A stretch of 64,000 nucleotides of DNA from Rutidosis leptorrhynchoides. Lineage: Eukaryota > Streptophyta > Magnoliopsida > Asterales > Asteraceae. The notes beneath the pieces are model-generated. The model saw nothing but the letters and a program-made list of their open reading frames with translations. It was not told where the DNA came from and did no database searches. The stretch covers positions 337,241,001 to 337,305,000 of the forward strand of contig NC_092338.1 in assembly GCF_046630445.1 (NCBI RefSeq). Reading direction: 5' to 3'. Below are positions 35,288-50,959 of this stretch, piece after piece. The translations under genes were made by a program, and so were the position numbers. Every line of letters starts with the position of its first letter. Within the stretch, counting starts at the first letter, position 1.

Positions 35288-35680
35288 CATGGGCATGTTT
35301 ATACGAAAGTAGTTGGAGCTGGAGTTTATAACTGGAGCTGGAGTTGAAGCTTATTTTTAAAGCTGGAAGCTGAAGCTTATTATTTTTTATAAGTGTTTGA
35401 TAAAGTAGATGTAGCTTATGTCTGTGACTTGACTTGAAAGGACAATAATAATAATGATATATAATTATGTGAAGGGTAATTATGTAAATTATCACTTCAT
35501 AAGCTAAGAGCTTATTTTTAAGCTAGTTTGGAAGAGCATAATTTTTAAGCTATACTTATTTTTCATAAGCTCTTCTTTTATTTGTTGCCAAATCAAGTTT
35601 AAAAATCATAAGCTCCTTAAAATGATAAGTTCTACATTTTTAATCTCATATAAGCTCTAAAACTATGTCATCCAAATACA
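35288..35680. repeat. AGCTT-rich MITE-like remnant
   Basis: AAGCTTATTTTTAAGCT-type motifs recur in both orientations, for example near 35350, 35500 and 35565. The region resembles the MITE at 58647-58929 in its AGCTT-rich arms. The outer ends (GGGCATGTTTAT and CATCCAAATACACTC) match only loosely, so this is a degenerate call. Confidence 0.3.
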
Positions 35681-35682
35681 CT

Positions 35683-35914
35683 CATACTTAAATGCAAAAT
35701 ATAAAATTTTAGGTGAAACCGTCCATTCTATTAGATTGTTTTGTTTTTAATTTGTTGTTTTCATATCCTAATATCTAACAAAAAGTCAATATAATACGAA
35801 AATCAATCAGAATGTAGCACATGTTCAATCTTTACTAACATATTCATAGTTACGTGTGATATATGAAATTATTTGACCTTTGTAAGTTTATAGTAAACAT
35901 ATACCCTTCATTTT
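35683..35914 (+). repeat. Direct repeat, copy 1
   Basis: It begins CATACTTAAATGCAAAATAT and is about 93% identical by eye to 36361-36598. The main difference is a small insertion (CCTCAT) in the second copy. It has no coding potential. Confidence 0.85.
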
Positions 35915-36360
35915 GTTCGGGTGGATTAGTTAAAATCCACCGGAACTACTATAAATCCTTGTATTTATGTTCTTTACTTTACATTCCGCATTACTTCAAA
36001 CATAAACACTACACACATTGAGTTTGAGTTGATTAAGTTGATCAAGAATCGTTCAAATCTTGTTAATCATCGAAAAAAATTAAAAAATCGTATTAAATAA
36101 TTATTCACCTCTTCTAATTACTTACAATTTTAATAACACACCCTCTAATTACTTACAATTTTAATAAGATATACTCACTTCGTCCCTATATTGTTGTCCA
36201 TTATACTATTTTGTGACGTCCAATTTTAACTGTCCACTTAGTATTTCAACCAATTAAAAGAGGTTATAGTAGAGAGAGTAGATATTTTATTAGTGGAGAA
36301 TGAAATTAGTGAAATTTCCTAAAACTGTGTGTTTTTTGTCTGGTGACAATTAAATTAATT

Positions 36361-36598
36361 CATACTTAAATGCAAAATATAAATTTTTAGGTGAAACCGT
36401 CCATTCTATTATATTGTTTTGTTTTTAATTTGTTGTTTTCATATCCTAATCCTCATATCTAACAAAAAGTCGATATAATACTAAAATCGATGAGAATGTA
36501 GCACATGTTTAATCTTTACTAACATGTTCATAGTTACCTGTGATATATGAAATTATTTGACCTTTGTAAGTTTTTAGTAAACATATACCCTTCATTTT
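36361..36598 (+). repeat. Direct repeat, copy 2
   Basis: This is the second copy of the 232-238 bp unit; both end in CATATACCCTTCATTTT. The pair may be the ends of a small element or a local duplication. The intervening 446 bp contains a second short tandem duplication (CTCTAATTACTTACAATTTT, twice at 36112-36164). Confidence 0.85.
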
Positions 36599-37177
36599 TA
36601 ATACGTATATATGCTTACAATAATTACACAATATCAAGTATTAAAGTTACATTATGTGACAAATAAATTCTTAAATCTTAAATCTTAAATACTTAAATTC
36701 AAAATTAAACATGATGTGACGAAAAGTTAAACATGATGTGACGAACACACTCACAACTATTGCATTTGGTTTACATATATTGTAACATTAATTATTATGC
36801 CACAATGCAATTTCGATCTGCTTAAAACTGAACGACCATGGTGAAGCAGGTGGATAAAATCCGTTACAAATTTATAGAACTACAAAAGATCGTTGGTGGC
36901 ACAAGTTAGAGAATTTTTTTCAAAAGTTATAATTATTGTCTTTGTCTAAAGAATTTCATTATAAGAAAAATGAATTTATAATATCATGATAGAAAGGCTG
37001 TTTTACTGTCCTATGCAAATAAAAGACGATAAAAAATATTTTAGTAATACATTATTGTGTGTAATAAATAAGATCATTATATATTTATTATATAATCATT
37101 GTAACGTGCTACGGTTGTGAGGGATTTTTTAAAGAGATAACCAGTGATAATGTTGTGAGATGAACTAGTACAGGTGA
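36599..37177. other. AT-rich stretch, nothing recognised
   Basis: I see only short low-order repeats here, such as the doubled AACATGATGTGACGAA near 36709-36745. Confidence 0.5.
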
Positions 37178-37430
37178 CACTACTAAAAAATTTGGTATTT
37201 TGCCACGAAGCCATTTATGGAGACATAAATATCGCCGTAAAAGACACGCTAAACGATAAAGTACTTTAAAGGTCTCCACATAAATTTCTTTTTCCTTTCT
37301 TTAAAAAGGGGTGAGCCCAACGCCCGACGCCGCAAAAGGTCACCGCATAATACCAAAACTGACGCATCCGAAACGGCGGTAGGTTTGCGATGCATTTGTC
37401 TTCGTAAATGGCTATATTTGGCAACAAACA
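37178..37430 (+). mobile_element. CACTA (En/Spm) transposon terminal fragment
   Basis: CACTACTAAAAAA at 37178 is a canonical plant CACTA terminal inverted repeat. It is followed by subterminal GGAGAC and CGCCGTAAAAGAC motifs typical of these ends, with GGTCTCC in inverted orientation at 37270. I could not find the matching opposite terminus, so this is called a fragment. Confidence 0.55.
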
Positions 37431-38360
37431 AGTCTAATATGGTGACATACCGTCACTTCAATAGACCCGATGTGTTGAATTATGCAATTCGAAATCCATT
37501 TCTTCCTACATCAGGGGTGGGAATGCTAGGTGAATCAGCACCGCTCCCTAGGGGCTCAAACGAGCCACAAACACTTCTAAGTCCTCCTAAAAAAGGTATG
37601 AACACGAGAGCCCTTCTTGAAAAAGCAATGAAAATACATACCCCTTGACCAATGCTTCTAGTGTGAGGGTTGTGAAGATGTTTGAGTTATACAACAAAAT
37701 ATAATCGAAAACTGAGTGTAAATGTGAGAATGTTATGGATGAAAATTTTGAATCAAAAAAATGCAAAAAAAACCCACGTTTGCTTGTTCGATTGGACCAT
37801 ACACACGCTCATAAACATGTTGAAAATGTCTTGCACCGAGCATTGTGAGCACTTTTGAATAACAGGTAAGTGAACCACGCGCGTTATGTTGCTTGGTAAA
37901 AAGATCTTCGACACCCTCAAATAAACATTTTAAAAACGCCTCACAACGGATGCTGTGAGCTTTTTTAATGACAGAATGGAGAACGTTTGTATACGCGTAA
38001 CAAGTGATTTGAGAGTCAATTTGAAAACATAATTTTAATACTTAATTTTTTATTAAAAGTAAAATAATAATAATGTAATATTTTTAATAAAACGAAAAAT
38101 ACCATAAATATTTAAGCTGATCGGGAAATAATGAAAATTTTGAAGTATTATCAATTATAGAAAGATTGAAAAAATTTAAAGAAGCCAAAAAAGGGGATTG
38201 ACTGGAGAGAATCGGTTGTACACAGAAATGGTACATGCAGTGCAGTCGATCCCTTCATTGTCAGCTCATCCTTGAATCAGTCGTCAAACCCTTGTGACTA
38301 CCTTTTCAAACACAACTTCAACCTTTCAATCTCTTTCTTTTATTTAAATAAAAAAAATAA

Positions 38361-38363
<3 letters not shown>
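37431..38363. other. Stretch of unknown nature after the CACTA end
   Basis: There is an 87-codon frame at 37385-37648 of no recognised family. Two loosely repeated segments (GAAAATGTCTTGCACCGAGC and AAAACGCCTCACAACGGATG, each followed by TGTGAGC) lie near 37820 and 37930. It may be the interior of the CACTA element. Confidence 0.35.

Positions 38364-38429
<66 letters not shown>
38364..38429. repeat. (TA)n microsatellite
   Basis: This TA run is directly left of the foldback element N. Confidence 0.95.
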
Positions 38430-38432
<3 letters not shown>

Positions 38433-38830
38433 TAGAGATCAAATGAGAACTTTTTTTTTGTGAGAACACTGACAACTGAATTATACACTGAAATTCGAGA
38501 AAAAAAGAAAAATTCGAGCAAAAAAAAGGAAAATTCGAGCAAAAATGGGACACGGACGAACAAAAAAAGAGCAATTCAAGCAAAAAATGTAGAACACACG
38601 GGTAGTCGAACAAAAATGCTGATATTCGAACAAAAATGTGTTCTACATTTTGAAATTCGAACAAAAAAAATATATATTTTGCTCGACTATGAATTTTTTG
38701 TTCGTCCGTGTTTTTGATTTTTGCTCGAATTTCTTTTTTTTTTCTCACCCGTGCACCTTTTTTGCTCGAATTTCAGTTTATTTGGAGTTCCTAGAGTTCT
38801 CACACTAAAAAAGTTCTCACTAGATCACCT

Positions 38831-38833
<3 letters not shown>
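38430..38833. mobile_element. Foldback MITE N in a (TA)n tract
   Basis: This is a 404-bp inverted-repeat element. The left end GATCAAATGAGAACTTTTTT pairs with the right end, whose complement reads GATCTAGTGAGAACTTTTTT. The arms continue inward with GTGAGAACTC-type and AAATTCGAGCAAAAA motifs repeated in both orientations. It carries no coding capacity and is bounded by TA runs on both sides. Confidence 0.65.

Positions 38834-38903
<70 letters not shown>
38834..38903. repeat. (TA)n microsatellite between two MITEs
   Basis: A TA run of about 68 bp separates foldback element N from foldback element M1. Confidence 0.95.
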
Positions 38904-42679
<3,776 letters not shown>

Positions 42680-43129
42680 TAGTGAAATAACTCGTGAAAT
42701 CACGAGTTTGTTTAAATGAAACAGTTTAATGATATGTTTTAGGTATTAAGTGAACGTAAATGCTAAAGTCTTTTAGTTTAATGACCCGTGGAACCACAGA
42801 TTCCGACTAAGAAACTTATCGTTGTTTTTATAAACATATTGATATACTTAACTTGGTTAAAATAAATGAACTACATTTATTCTCTCACGACCTTCTTTCA
42901 ATTTTCATTTCAATTACTATTTTCCTTGTCAAAAAAGTCTATATTACAACACTTTATTGAGACATGTATTTCGTATACATATGTAACGTAATTAATCATG
43001 TAAAGAGAAACCATATTTGAATAATAATAATATAATAATAATAAAGTTTGCTTTAAAATTTGAGTATAATAATTATTAGTAATAACAAATGCCTCTTTCA
43101 TTTTTTTATAAATTTAAAATACAATTATT

Positions 43130-43365
43130 ATATGAAGGTTGTACAATATGTTTCAAAGTTTGTACATGTGTTCATGAGGTGTTTTGTAAAAGATTGTATA
43201 ATTTGTTTTAAAGTATGTACATATGGTCATATGGTACATAATGCTTCAAATATTGTACATATGGTCATGGAGGTGTATTAGCATAAGGTTGTACATAATG
43301 CTTCAAATATTGTACATATGGTCATGGGGTGTTTTATTATAAGGTTGTACATAATATTTCATATT
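43130..43365 (+). repeat. Short tandem repeat array
   Basis: About four imperfect units of the type AAGGTTGTACATAATGCTTC, followed by AAATATTGTACATATGGTCA and TGGGGTGTTTTATTAT, are recognisable. The repeat is non-coding; the reading frame through it is incidental. Confidence 0.65.
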
Positions 43366-43491
43366 TTAAACAATGAACATGTTAATATTTTTATTAAATA
43401 TAATTAATTATTTTAATGACATCATCATGAGGGGCTTCGAAATTAATTCTTTATTTTTAAAACTTGAATAATACTTATTTATGACATCATC

Positions 43492-43495
<4 letters not shown>

Positions 43496-43569
<74 letters not shown>
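43496..43569. repeat. (TA)n microsatellite
   Basis: This TA run is followed by the small palindrome TACGGAGAATGTAATACTCCGTA at 43570-43592. Confidence 0.95.
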
Positions 43570-43571
<2 letters not shown>

Positions 43572-43593
43572 CGGAGAATGTAATACTCCGTAT

Positions 43594-44595
43594 ATACTTG
43601 TAACATTTAGGTGTGTTTTGATAAAACAAAAGTTGCAAAAGTAGCTATTCAGGATTAATCAGTCAGGATTTTTGAAGGAGTAATCGGCAATTCGGAGATT
43701 AATTAGATTATATTTTATACATTTAAGTATCAAATTTCAAAATATATGTGTATATATATAAGAAAAACCATAAACATAAAATAATTGTTTAACATTGTTT
43801 ATTTGTTCAAAAAAATCTAAAGCTATATTTTAAATTCATGTTTTATGTTTTCAAATTTTGACTTTAATCGTCTTTGATTACTAAATTTGATTTTGACCCA
43901 TCAATCGACGTGATCAATTAATTAAACAATTTTTGAAAAATCAGAACAGCCTGCTCTTAAAAATACGTAATTAGATTAATAGGGAGTAATCGAGTTTTTT
44001 ACAATAGTGGATAAAACTATTAAGCATTGAATAATTTTGAAATCCGAATAATTCAAAAGTTCTTATTGAACTTTGTTCTTAACAACAATAACTTATTTGA
44101 TAAGCATTCTAAATAAACTTTATGATTAATATAAAAAATCAATGTATTAATCTTTTATGAAAAAAAATTTTATTGTTTGACAAATATTCTCGATATAATT
44201 GAAGGAGGATATTTAAAAGAAATGGAACTAATCAATGAATAAAAGAATATTTCAACTCTGAATCTGATGGTTCAACACATATTGTTGAATAATTCAATAT
44301 CATTCACAGGAAGACACTCGCGGGCGATGGGCACAAATACTTTAAACTTTCAGCTCGCATGTCATGATTTTTCATCCGTCGAGGCTCATCTACCTGCCAA
44401 CGGGTAATTTGCTTTGTCCGTACCTGTGACCCTCGAATACCCGCGACGACGGTCAATCTCGAGAGTTAAAAAAACTATACATATTAAACAATATGTACTG
44501 GAGGATACCCATAACACGCGAATAAACTTAGTGGGTAGACAAGCGGATAATTTAGGATATATAATTAATAATATATGTACATGTATAATGATGTG

Positions 44596-44597
<2 letters not shown>
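43594..44597. other. AT-rich stretch, nothing recognised
   Basis: I see no conserved reading frame, RNA gene or terminal repeat in this kilobase. Confidence 0.5.

Positions 44598-44649
<52 letters not shown>
44598..44649. repeat. (TA)n microsatellite left of M2
   Basis: This TA run ends where the left terminus of M2 begins (GTGGTAGGATCAAGAGGG). Confidence 0.95.
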
Positions 44650-44652
<3 letters not shown>

Positions 44653-44693
44653 GTAGGATCAAGAGGGAAGTAACCATTCGGGGGGACACTTTG

Positions 44694-46025
44694 TGTGATA
44701 ACCCGAACTAATCCATCCGGACAACGTCCATATTGATTATAAACGAATTATAATAGTTGTTAACATAGCGAGGTACTTGACCTCTATATGATACATTTTA
44801 CAAACGTTGCATTTATTCTTAAAAGGCAATCTATCTTTACATCAAAAATTGATATGATCGTCTATCATTTCACAATATCCAAATGACCTAATCTGTCTTT
44901 TACTTAATGATAGTCTTTAATAATCTTCAATGACTCGAATGCAACGTTCTTGTATCATAGCTTAATTTGGTCCCATATAGTATCCTTAATACGAGCTAAA
45001 GCATAGCGGAAGTCTTAATTCGTACCTGAGAATAACATGCTTTAAAACGTCAACATAAAGTTGGTGAGATATATAGGTTTGATGCTAGCAGCGTTATAAC
45101 AATGGACCACAAGATTTCGTATATAATCATTTAATAAAAATATTCTAAGTGGTTGAGCACTTGGTAACCATACTTAACATTTAATCACGTCGCATATTCC
45201 CTTTATTATGAAATCTTACTACACTGTACCAAGTGTAGTCACGAAACGAAGTACTGTGCAACCGTTGAATACTGGTCGTCCAGTCCGGTTGGGGTTGTCA
45301 GGCCCGATAGATCTATCAACAGGATTCGCGTTTACAATACCGCTGTAAATATTAGTTACCAAGCTACAGGGAAGTATGCCAGTGGTACAACTCAACGTAG
45401 AATTTATTTTGATCACTTGTGTCCATAACGTAAATCATTTATAAAAACAGCGCATGTATTCTCATCCCAAAATATTTAAAGTTTAAAAGGGACTATATAC
45501 TCACCTAATGTATTTTGTAGTAAAAATACATATAACATCATTGATCAAGTATAGGATTGGCTTCGGATTCACGAACCTATATCAATTATATATTTATTAA
45601 CATCTATATCGTAACCAAATAATTTATTTATTAATTGTTATCTTAGTAATTTATATGTTTTATTAATAACTTAATTATCCATACATATTTTATATACTTT
45701 TGATAAATAATTAACATCACTATAATTATATTATATGTAATAAATATATTTTTCTTATCTATATAATATTTATTTAGTAAATTAATAATAATAATCTTAG
45801 TAGTGATGACGAAAATAAGAACTTTGATAATATTATGATAATGTAAATAGAATTATATAAAATCTTATTAATGAAAATAATAATAATGATAATAATAATA
45901 ATGGTTATGATAATACATAATAATTTTAGTACTAATAATAATAAAAGATCAATACCCATAATAAATTTTAATATTGATAAAAATAATAACCATCCTAATA
46001 ATAGTTTTAATTTTAATGATAACTT

Positions 46026-46109
<84 letters not shown>

Positions 46110-47856
46110 TAATAGAAATGGGAAGTAAAGATATACCCTAAAAAGAAATGCATCAAGAGGGACTCGAACCCGAGACCCTTTGCTCACACCACAACACCTT
46201 AACCGTTCCTCTGTCCCGTTTTATCTATCCATACCTCAAACCTTAAATATTTAAACTTATTATTCTGGTTCCCTCCTTCTCATCATCTTCCTCACGAAAA
46301 TCACAGATCCTAAATCATAAACTATCCATAGAAACAACTTAAATGTCGTCTTTAAAAGCCTAAACTAAAATAGATTCGACTTCTTGTTGTTTGAAATCAA
46401 TTAAAACAGAGAAAATAAAAATAAAAGCTGTAAAATAACACGAAGAACACCCCAATTCCATTTTCGAATTTGGATCAGTTTCAGATAAAACTTACAAGAC
46501 GAAGTATGTTCCAAAACACCTCAAGAAACTTTTTGTATCCTTAATTTGATCTAAAACATCCATTTGATATTCAATTTTTATGATGAACATCGATGTTGAG
46601 TTTTTTTTAATTAAAATCTTTAAATCGAAAATTCGAATTAAATAAAAATAATTGAAAGTTAATCTTTTGCAGATAGTTCGAACACCTGATTCCTAATTAA
46701 ACTGTATTAACACTTTTTGGATTTGACTGGAAAAAAATTGGGTGTTTGGAATTATGAAGCACGAACAGATATATAAGCCTTATAACTGAGTTTTCTGTTT
46801 TTACTTATCCTTTAATTCATCAGATAATTGCTGAAGTGAGCAATAACTGGTACTTGATATATGATAATGAAAATCGAGTGAATCTTTAACAATCAGAGAA
46901 TTTCGGTTTTTTTTTTATATACAAAAGTGGGTTTCTTTGTAACTGATATTTAATGAAGTAAAGTTAAGTGAATTGTCTAATACCGAATTACTTGAATTTT
47001 ATGGAGAATGTGATTCACAGGAACACAAGAGAAAATATTAAAATGATAATGACAGATATTGGACTATATTGAACTAATTTCCACAATCAAAAATAGTAAT
47101 TTGCCAATCATATACAGTTGATAATGATCTATGCCTAATTCAGATTCTTTTGTTTTAAAAAAAACGTATTTATCTATATATATTCATATATGTATTGATT
47201 AGTTATTATATAAAATAAACTGTATATATATAATTATATAATTGTATTTTACATATTTTTATAAATCTGAGTTCATATATCTTATGAATTTAAATATCAA
47301 ATTTTATGATTAATTAGTATGATTTTATTAATACTATTAGTAATAAAACTTTATTATTATTAATATTAATATTGATAGTAATAATAATAATTTTATAAAT
47401 ATTAGTAAATATAATTATATTAATAATAATAATAATAATAATACTAATAATAACCAATATAATAATATTGATAATAAAATCTTAAAAATGATATTACTAG
47501 TGATAATAATATTGAATTGTGTTATTTTTATAATAATCTTTGTATTATTAATAATTATCTTATTGGTTATGGTAATTGTAAAAATAGAAATAAAAATAAT
47601 AAACATCTTAATAATATCTAAATCACATAATAGTTTATTAATATATTTAAACTACTATTTATAATTATTTATATAACTATTTATATCTACAATTATGTAA
47701 TCATTCCAAGGTTCGTGAATCGTCAGGAATAGTCAAAGGGTTATCTGATTATAGATTTCAAACTTTCTAGACTCAACATTAGGGTTTTTGCTTATCGTGT
47801 CGGAAACATATAGAGATTAGGGTTTAAATTTGGTCGGAAATTTCCGGGTCATTACA
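44694..47856 (-). repeat. 3' LTR of element C
   Basis: On the minus strand it starts TGTAATGACCCGGAAATTTC and ends ...GTTCGGGTTATCACA. It includes an (AAT)n run at 46029-46108 and the Pol III-like module at 46160-46206. It is near identical to 51353-54483. Confidence 0.92.
46160..46206 (-). promoter_or_regulatory. Pol III-like A/B-box module in the 3' LTR of C
   Basis: On the minus strand ACGGTTAAGGTG is followed by GGTTCGAGTCC, a perfect B box, then CTCTTGATG. The same module lies at 52789-52836 in the 5' LTR. It matches the module in element A in order and spacing while the surrounding LTR sequence has diverged. Confidence 0.5.
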
Positions 47857-47895
47857 GTACCCACCCGTTAAAGAAATTTCGTCCCCGAAATTTGG
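47857..47895 (-). other. PPT region of element C with inverted repeat
   Basis: On the minus strand CAAATTTCGGGGACGAAATT is followed by AACGGGTGGGTAC next to the LTR, as in A. Confidence 0.7.
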
Positions 47896-48203
47896 TAGAG
47901 GTTGTCATAAATAACAATAGGAATGTTTTCATGACGAATATGAGGTAATAATAGAGTTTTATCATTATTGGAAGATATGGATAAAACAATTCGATCATGT
48001 GAAGCGTACGAGTGAAGCTGTCACAAGAGATTGAGATAGAGATTTAACTTTTGACGTAGTCACAGTGAATTTTCGGAATTTAAGGGATTTAAAAAGGAAA
48101 TCTTGGAAATCTAAAAGATTTGATTCTTCGTCGAATAAGGAAATTGTAATCTCCTTTGATTTAATGTACCAATCTGTTTCGATTTCTATGTCGGTTATAT
48201 CAC

Positions 48204-48210
48204 TATAAAT
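48204..48210 (+). promoter_or_regulatory. Orphan TATA box of the lost antisense ORF in element C
   Basis: TATAAAT is kept at the position equivalent to the antisense TATA boxes of A and B. The following sequence jumps from CCACCTCC directly to TTTTCAACTAAGCATC, which in A lies about 390 bp further on, beyond the ORF. Confidence 0.4.
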
Positions 48211-48649
48211 CCACCTCCTTTTCAACTAAGCATCTTTTATTATGGTCCGGAATTCGTAGGTATGTAATTCAGAATGAACATAGCTAATGTTCTTAGAAGG
48301 AAATGGTAATGACACGATTCTGATCTGTCAAATTACCAGAATATCTAGGAAGGTAGATCTATTAAGATGATTTGTTCTTAATACATTTCGGAATTGGATA
48401 GAATGTAAGAGCCGTGTAACATGGCACATGATGATGGTACTGTGAATCATCACATTCCATTAGAAACTCAACATGACTTACTGTAATATAATGAAGTTGA
48501 TCAAGTTTCATTATATTATACTAATTCATGCATCAGTTCCCAACACTGCTTCAGAATATTCATATTTTAAACTCGAAGGTTTTAGAACTTAGAAACTAAC
48601 ACAGTTTCTTTTATGTTGTAACGCAGATATTACGGAGAGACAGATGATC

Positions 48650-49003
48650 TCAGATAGGGATAGTTGTGAAAATATGAAAGATACGATAATATCTTGGAAT
48701 TTCTAATATCAAAGGATGATGATGAAAATTTACCCGTAAGGGTTTAGATTCAGAAGCAAGGTGTTCACTAAAGATTTCATCAGAAACAAAATCATCAGAA
48801 TTCTTTAAATACAGAGTTTGGTCCTTGTATTTGTCCTTGGTTTCCTTCATGGTTAACTCAATCCGATTTTCGATACCAAATTTTCTATCGAGTGTTCCTA
48901 ACACCTCCTTCTTTATCATCAACTTTTGGCCATTAAGTCCATCTTCAACATGCTGCTTCGTCAGCATTTTCAAAGTTAACGAATCTGGGTCATTGGTTTT
49001 CAA
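48650..49003 (-). CDS. C-terminal coding-like block of element C
   Basis: This 117-codon frame is charged and probably helical, with DRKFGIENRIELTMKETKDK, LYLKNSDDFVSDEI and SEHLASESKPLR. It aligns with blocks in A (9071-9313) and B (30393-30635) and lies at the same place relative to the middle block. The function is unknown. Confidence 0.45.
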   Translation of the reverse strand: MKTNDPDSLTLKMLTKQHVEDGLNGQKLMIKKEVLGTLDRKFGIENRIELTMKETKDKYKDQTLYLKNSDDFVSDEIFSEHLASESKPLRVNFHHHPLILEIPRYYRIFHIFTTIPI

Positions 49004-49117
49004 ACCGAGGTGGTTTCAAGAGAATTGTGTTTTTAGATGATTAAACGCTGATGGTAGCATGGTGGAATATAAAAGGTTCTCCAGTAACGACAGCGAAAGG
49101 ATTCGTATATATTGAGA

Positions 49118-49393
49118 TTATAATAAGAGTAATACTACTGAGAAGTCGAAGTGAAGCTGTGACAAAATTAGCTTCTTGAAATGGAATTGTGAGGTTGTTT
49201 TTGCTAATAAATGATAAGGAATTCGTCGCGGATACGTTTTAACTAAAATTTGGTTTCGAAAATTTTCAGGTGCATAACTGTATGCATAAATCTTTCTTCC
49301 GTAGACGAAGTGCGGCTGGTTCAACTTTTCGATCGCGGTGTTTTCAAGAATCATGATAGGTTTGAACACGGATTTGTAATTGTCGAGGTACAA
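49118..49393 (-). CDS. Middle coding-like block of element C
   Basis: This 91-codon frame contains MILENTAIEKLNQPHFVYGR, YAYSYAPEN, VKTYPR, LLAKTTSQFHFKK and LSQLHFDFSV. The same succession is found in A, and in weaker form in B. No domain is recognised. After the stop, a shifted frame continues with VTGEPFIFHH as in B, so the original product was probably longer. Confidence 0.45.
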   Translation of the reverse strand: MYLDNYKSVFKPIMILENTAIEKLNQPHFVYGRKIYAYSYAPENFRNQILVKTYPRRIPYHLLAKTTSQFHFKKLILSQLHFDFSVVLLLL

Positions 49394-50449
49394 ATGAGAT
49401 TTAAGATGAAATCAAGTGGCAAACTTGAAGAATTGTTTAGTTTCATATGTTATAATCCATATTTTAATTCATTTTAATTGTCCAAAGTTAGCAGTCCAAT
49501 AATCCAATTGTCCAATCGTCCAATATATTCATATATAAATTAATATATAATATTCGAATTAATTAATACGTATCGTGACCCGTGTACCGGTCTCAGTGTC
49601 GATCACAACTCAAAGTATATATATTATTTGAGAATCAACCTCAACCCTGTATAGCTAACTCCCGCATTACTGCATATAGAGTGTCTATGGTTATTCCAAA
49701 TAATATATACAGATGCGTCGATATGATATGTCAAAACCTTGTATACGTGTCCCGATATTTAAAGGGCGTAAAATAAATAACAGAAATTAGATGACGATAA
49801 ATTAAATGCGTAAAGTAAATAACAGAAATTAAATGACGATAAATAAAATTGCGATAATTAAATTGCGATAAATAAAATGTAATCAGTTAGCTAGGAACAG
49901 TTAGCTGGAACAGTTAGCGTAGATTCTTAACAAAATTTCAATTAGTTAATTCGTTTGTTTCTAACAAATTTTATTTTGTCCAATGTTTTCTTCATTATGC
50001 CACTTGTTGGATTCGGATAGGTAAAAAAAAAAAAACCAAATATGAAATTTAAATAGAAATGGTTAATCTGGGGTGAACGGATACGTATATCGGCAATTGT
50101 AAGTAGGATAGCAAATGACCGTTGAATCAGATTCGAAGAATGTACAGTGTAACTTATTAATGTGAAATCTAAATATTCCTCGAGTACTACCTACCCGTTA
50201 AAATATTTTTCATCATTAATAGTTTGTACGAAAGGATTTTTTATTACAATCTTTATGAAAATATACTTGCATATATATTTTCTTCAGATGTAATTATAGA
50301 TTTAATGAGTCAATAAGATATTAAACTCATTTGATTTACCGTTAATACTAGATTACATAATCTCTAAAACTTTAGAAATTACATAATCGCCATGTCGAGC
50401 GAAGATAATCGATGTAGAACGATTCGTAGAACGATTCGTAGAACGATGA

Positions 50450-50959
50450 TTATACTCGAGGTGCAGAATGAGATGGTGAGGCATGGATTGTTGAAACTTG
50501 GGTTATTGGTGGTACTGGTACCGTTGGTGCTGAAGCTGGTGATGTTACTGGTGTTGGTGATACTGCTGGTGCTTGCAAATTGTGTACCGTGCCCTCTAAA
50601 GTTAACACTCGAGCTCGGAGTTCTTTAACTTCTTCTACTAACCCTGGTTGGTTATCAGTGTGAGGTAAAGGTCGGATATCTTCTCTAGTTCCGTTAATGG
50701 TAGCCTCAAGACGAAAAATTCTTGCAAAAAGGGTATAAACGGTGTTGCGAACAGGTTCGCCGGTGAGCGGGTCGAGCACTCCGACGTTAGGTGGTAAGTT
50801 CGGCTCGTGATATGGAGTACCTTCTTCATTTCTCCATAGGGTAAGTATTTCGCGAACCCATCCCCACTTTCTAAAGAAATCACGGTAGTTGATCGGTTGG
50901 TGCGCTCCCGTCACGCTATCTTCGGAGTCAGAAGAACTTGGTCGATTCGTAGAGGCCAT
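50450..50959 (-). CDS. Leader (ORF0-like) protein of element C, open
   Basis: This open frame of 169 codons starts about 390 bp after the PBS. Residues 1-25 are Ser/Asp-rich with SEDSVTG. Residues 26-60 contain the conserved YRDFFRKWGWVREILTLWR segment. Residues 70-100 have LTGEPVRNTVYTLFARIFRLE. Residues 120-145 form a coiled coil (LVEEVKELRARVLTLEGTVH), and the tail is rich in Pro/Ser/Thr/Val. It is the only undamaged member of the block seen in A, B and C. No zinc knuckle, protease or other known domain is visible. A structural or Gag-substitute role in packaging is possible but unproven. Confidence 0.6.
   Translation of the reverse strand: MASTNRPSSSDSEDSVTGAHQPINYRDFFRKWGWVREILTLWRNEEGTPYHEPNLPPNVGVLDPLTGEPVRNTVYTLFARIFRLEATINGTREDIRPLPHTDNQPGLVEEVKELRARVLTLEGTVHNLQAPAVSPTPVTSPASAPTVPVPPITQVSTIHASPSHSAPRV

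Noticed and set aside
36172-36350. Stowaway-like start CTCACTTCGTCCC
   Set aside because: No matching inverted terminus is visible, so a MITE call is not supported.
42691-42800. Helitron-like hairpin CTCGTGAAATCACGAG and a later ACCCGTGG segment
   Set aside because: No CTRRT end follows within the usual distance and no TC start pairs with it; at most it is a remnant.
43570-43592. Short palindrome TACGGAG...CTCCGTA
   Set aside because: Too short to call a MITE, and no internal sequence distinguishes it from chance next to the TA run.
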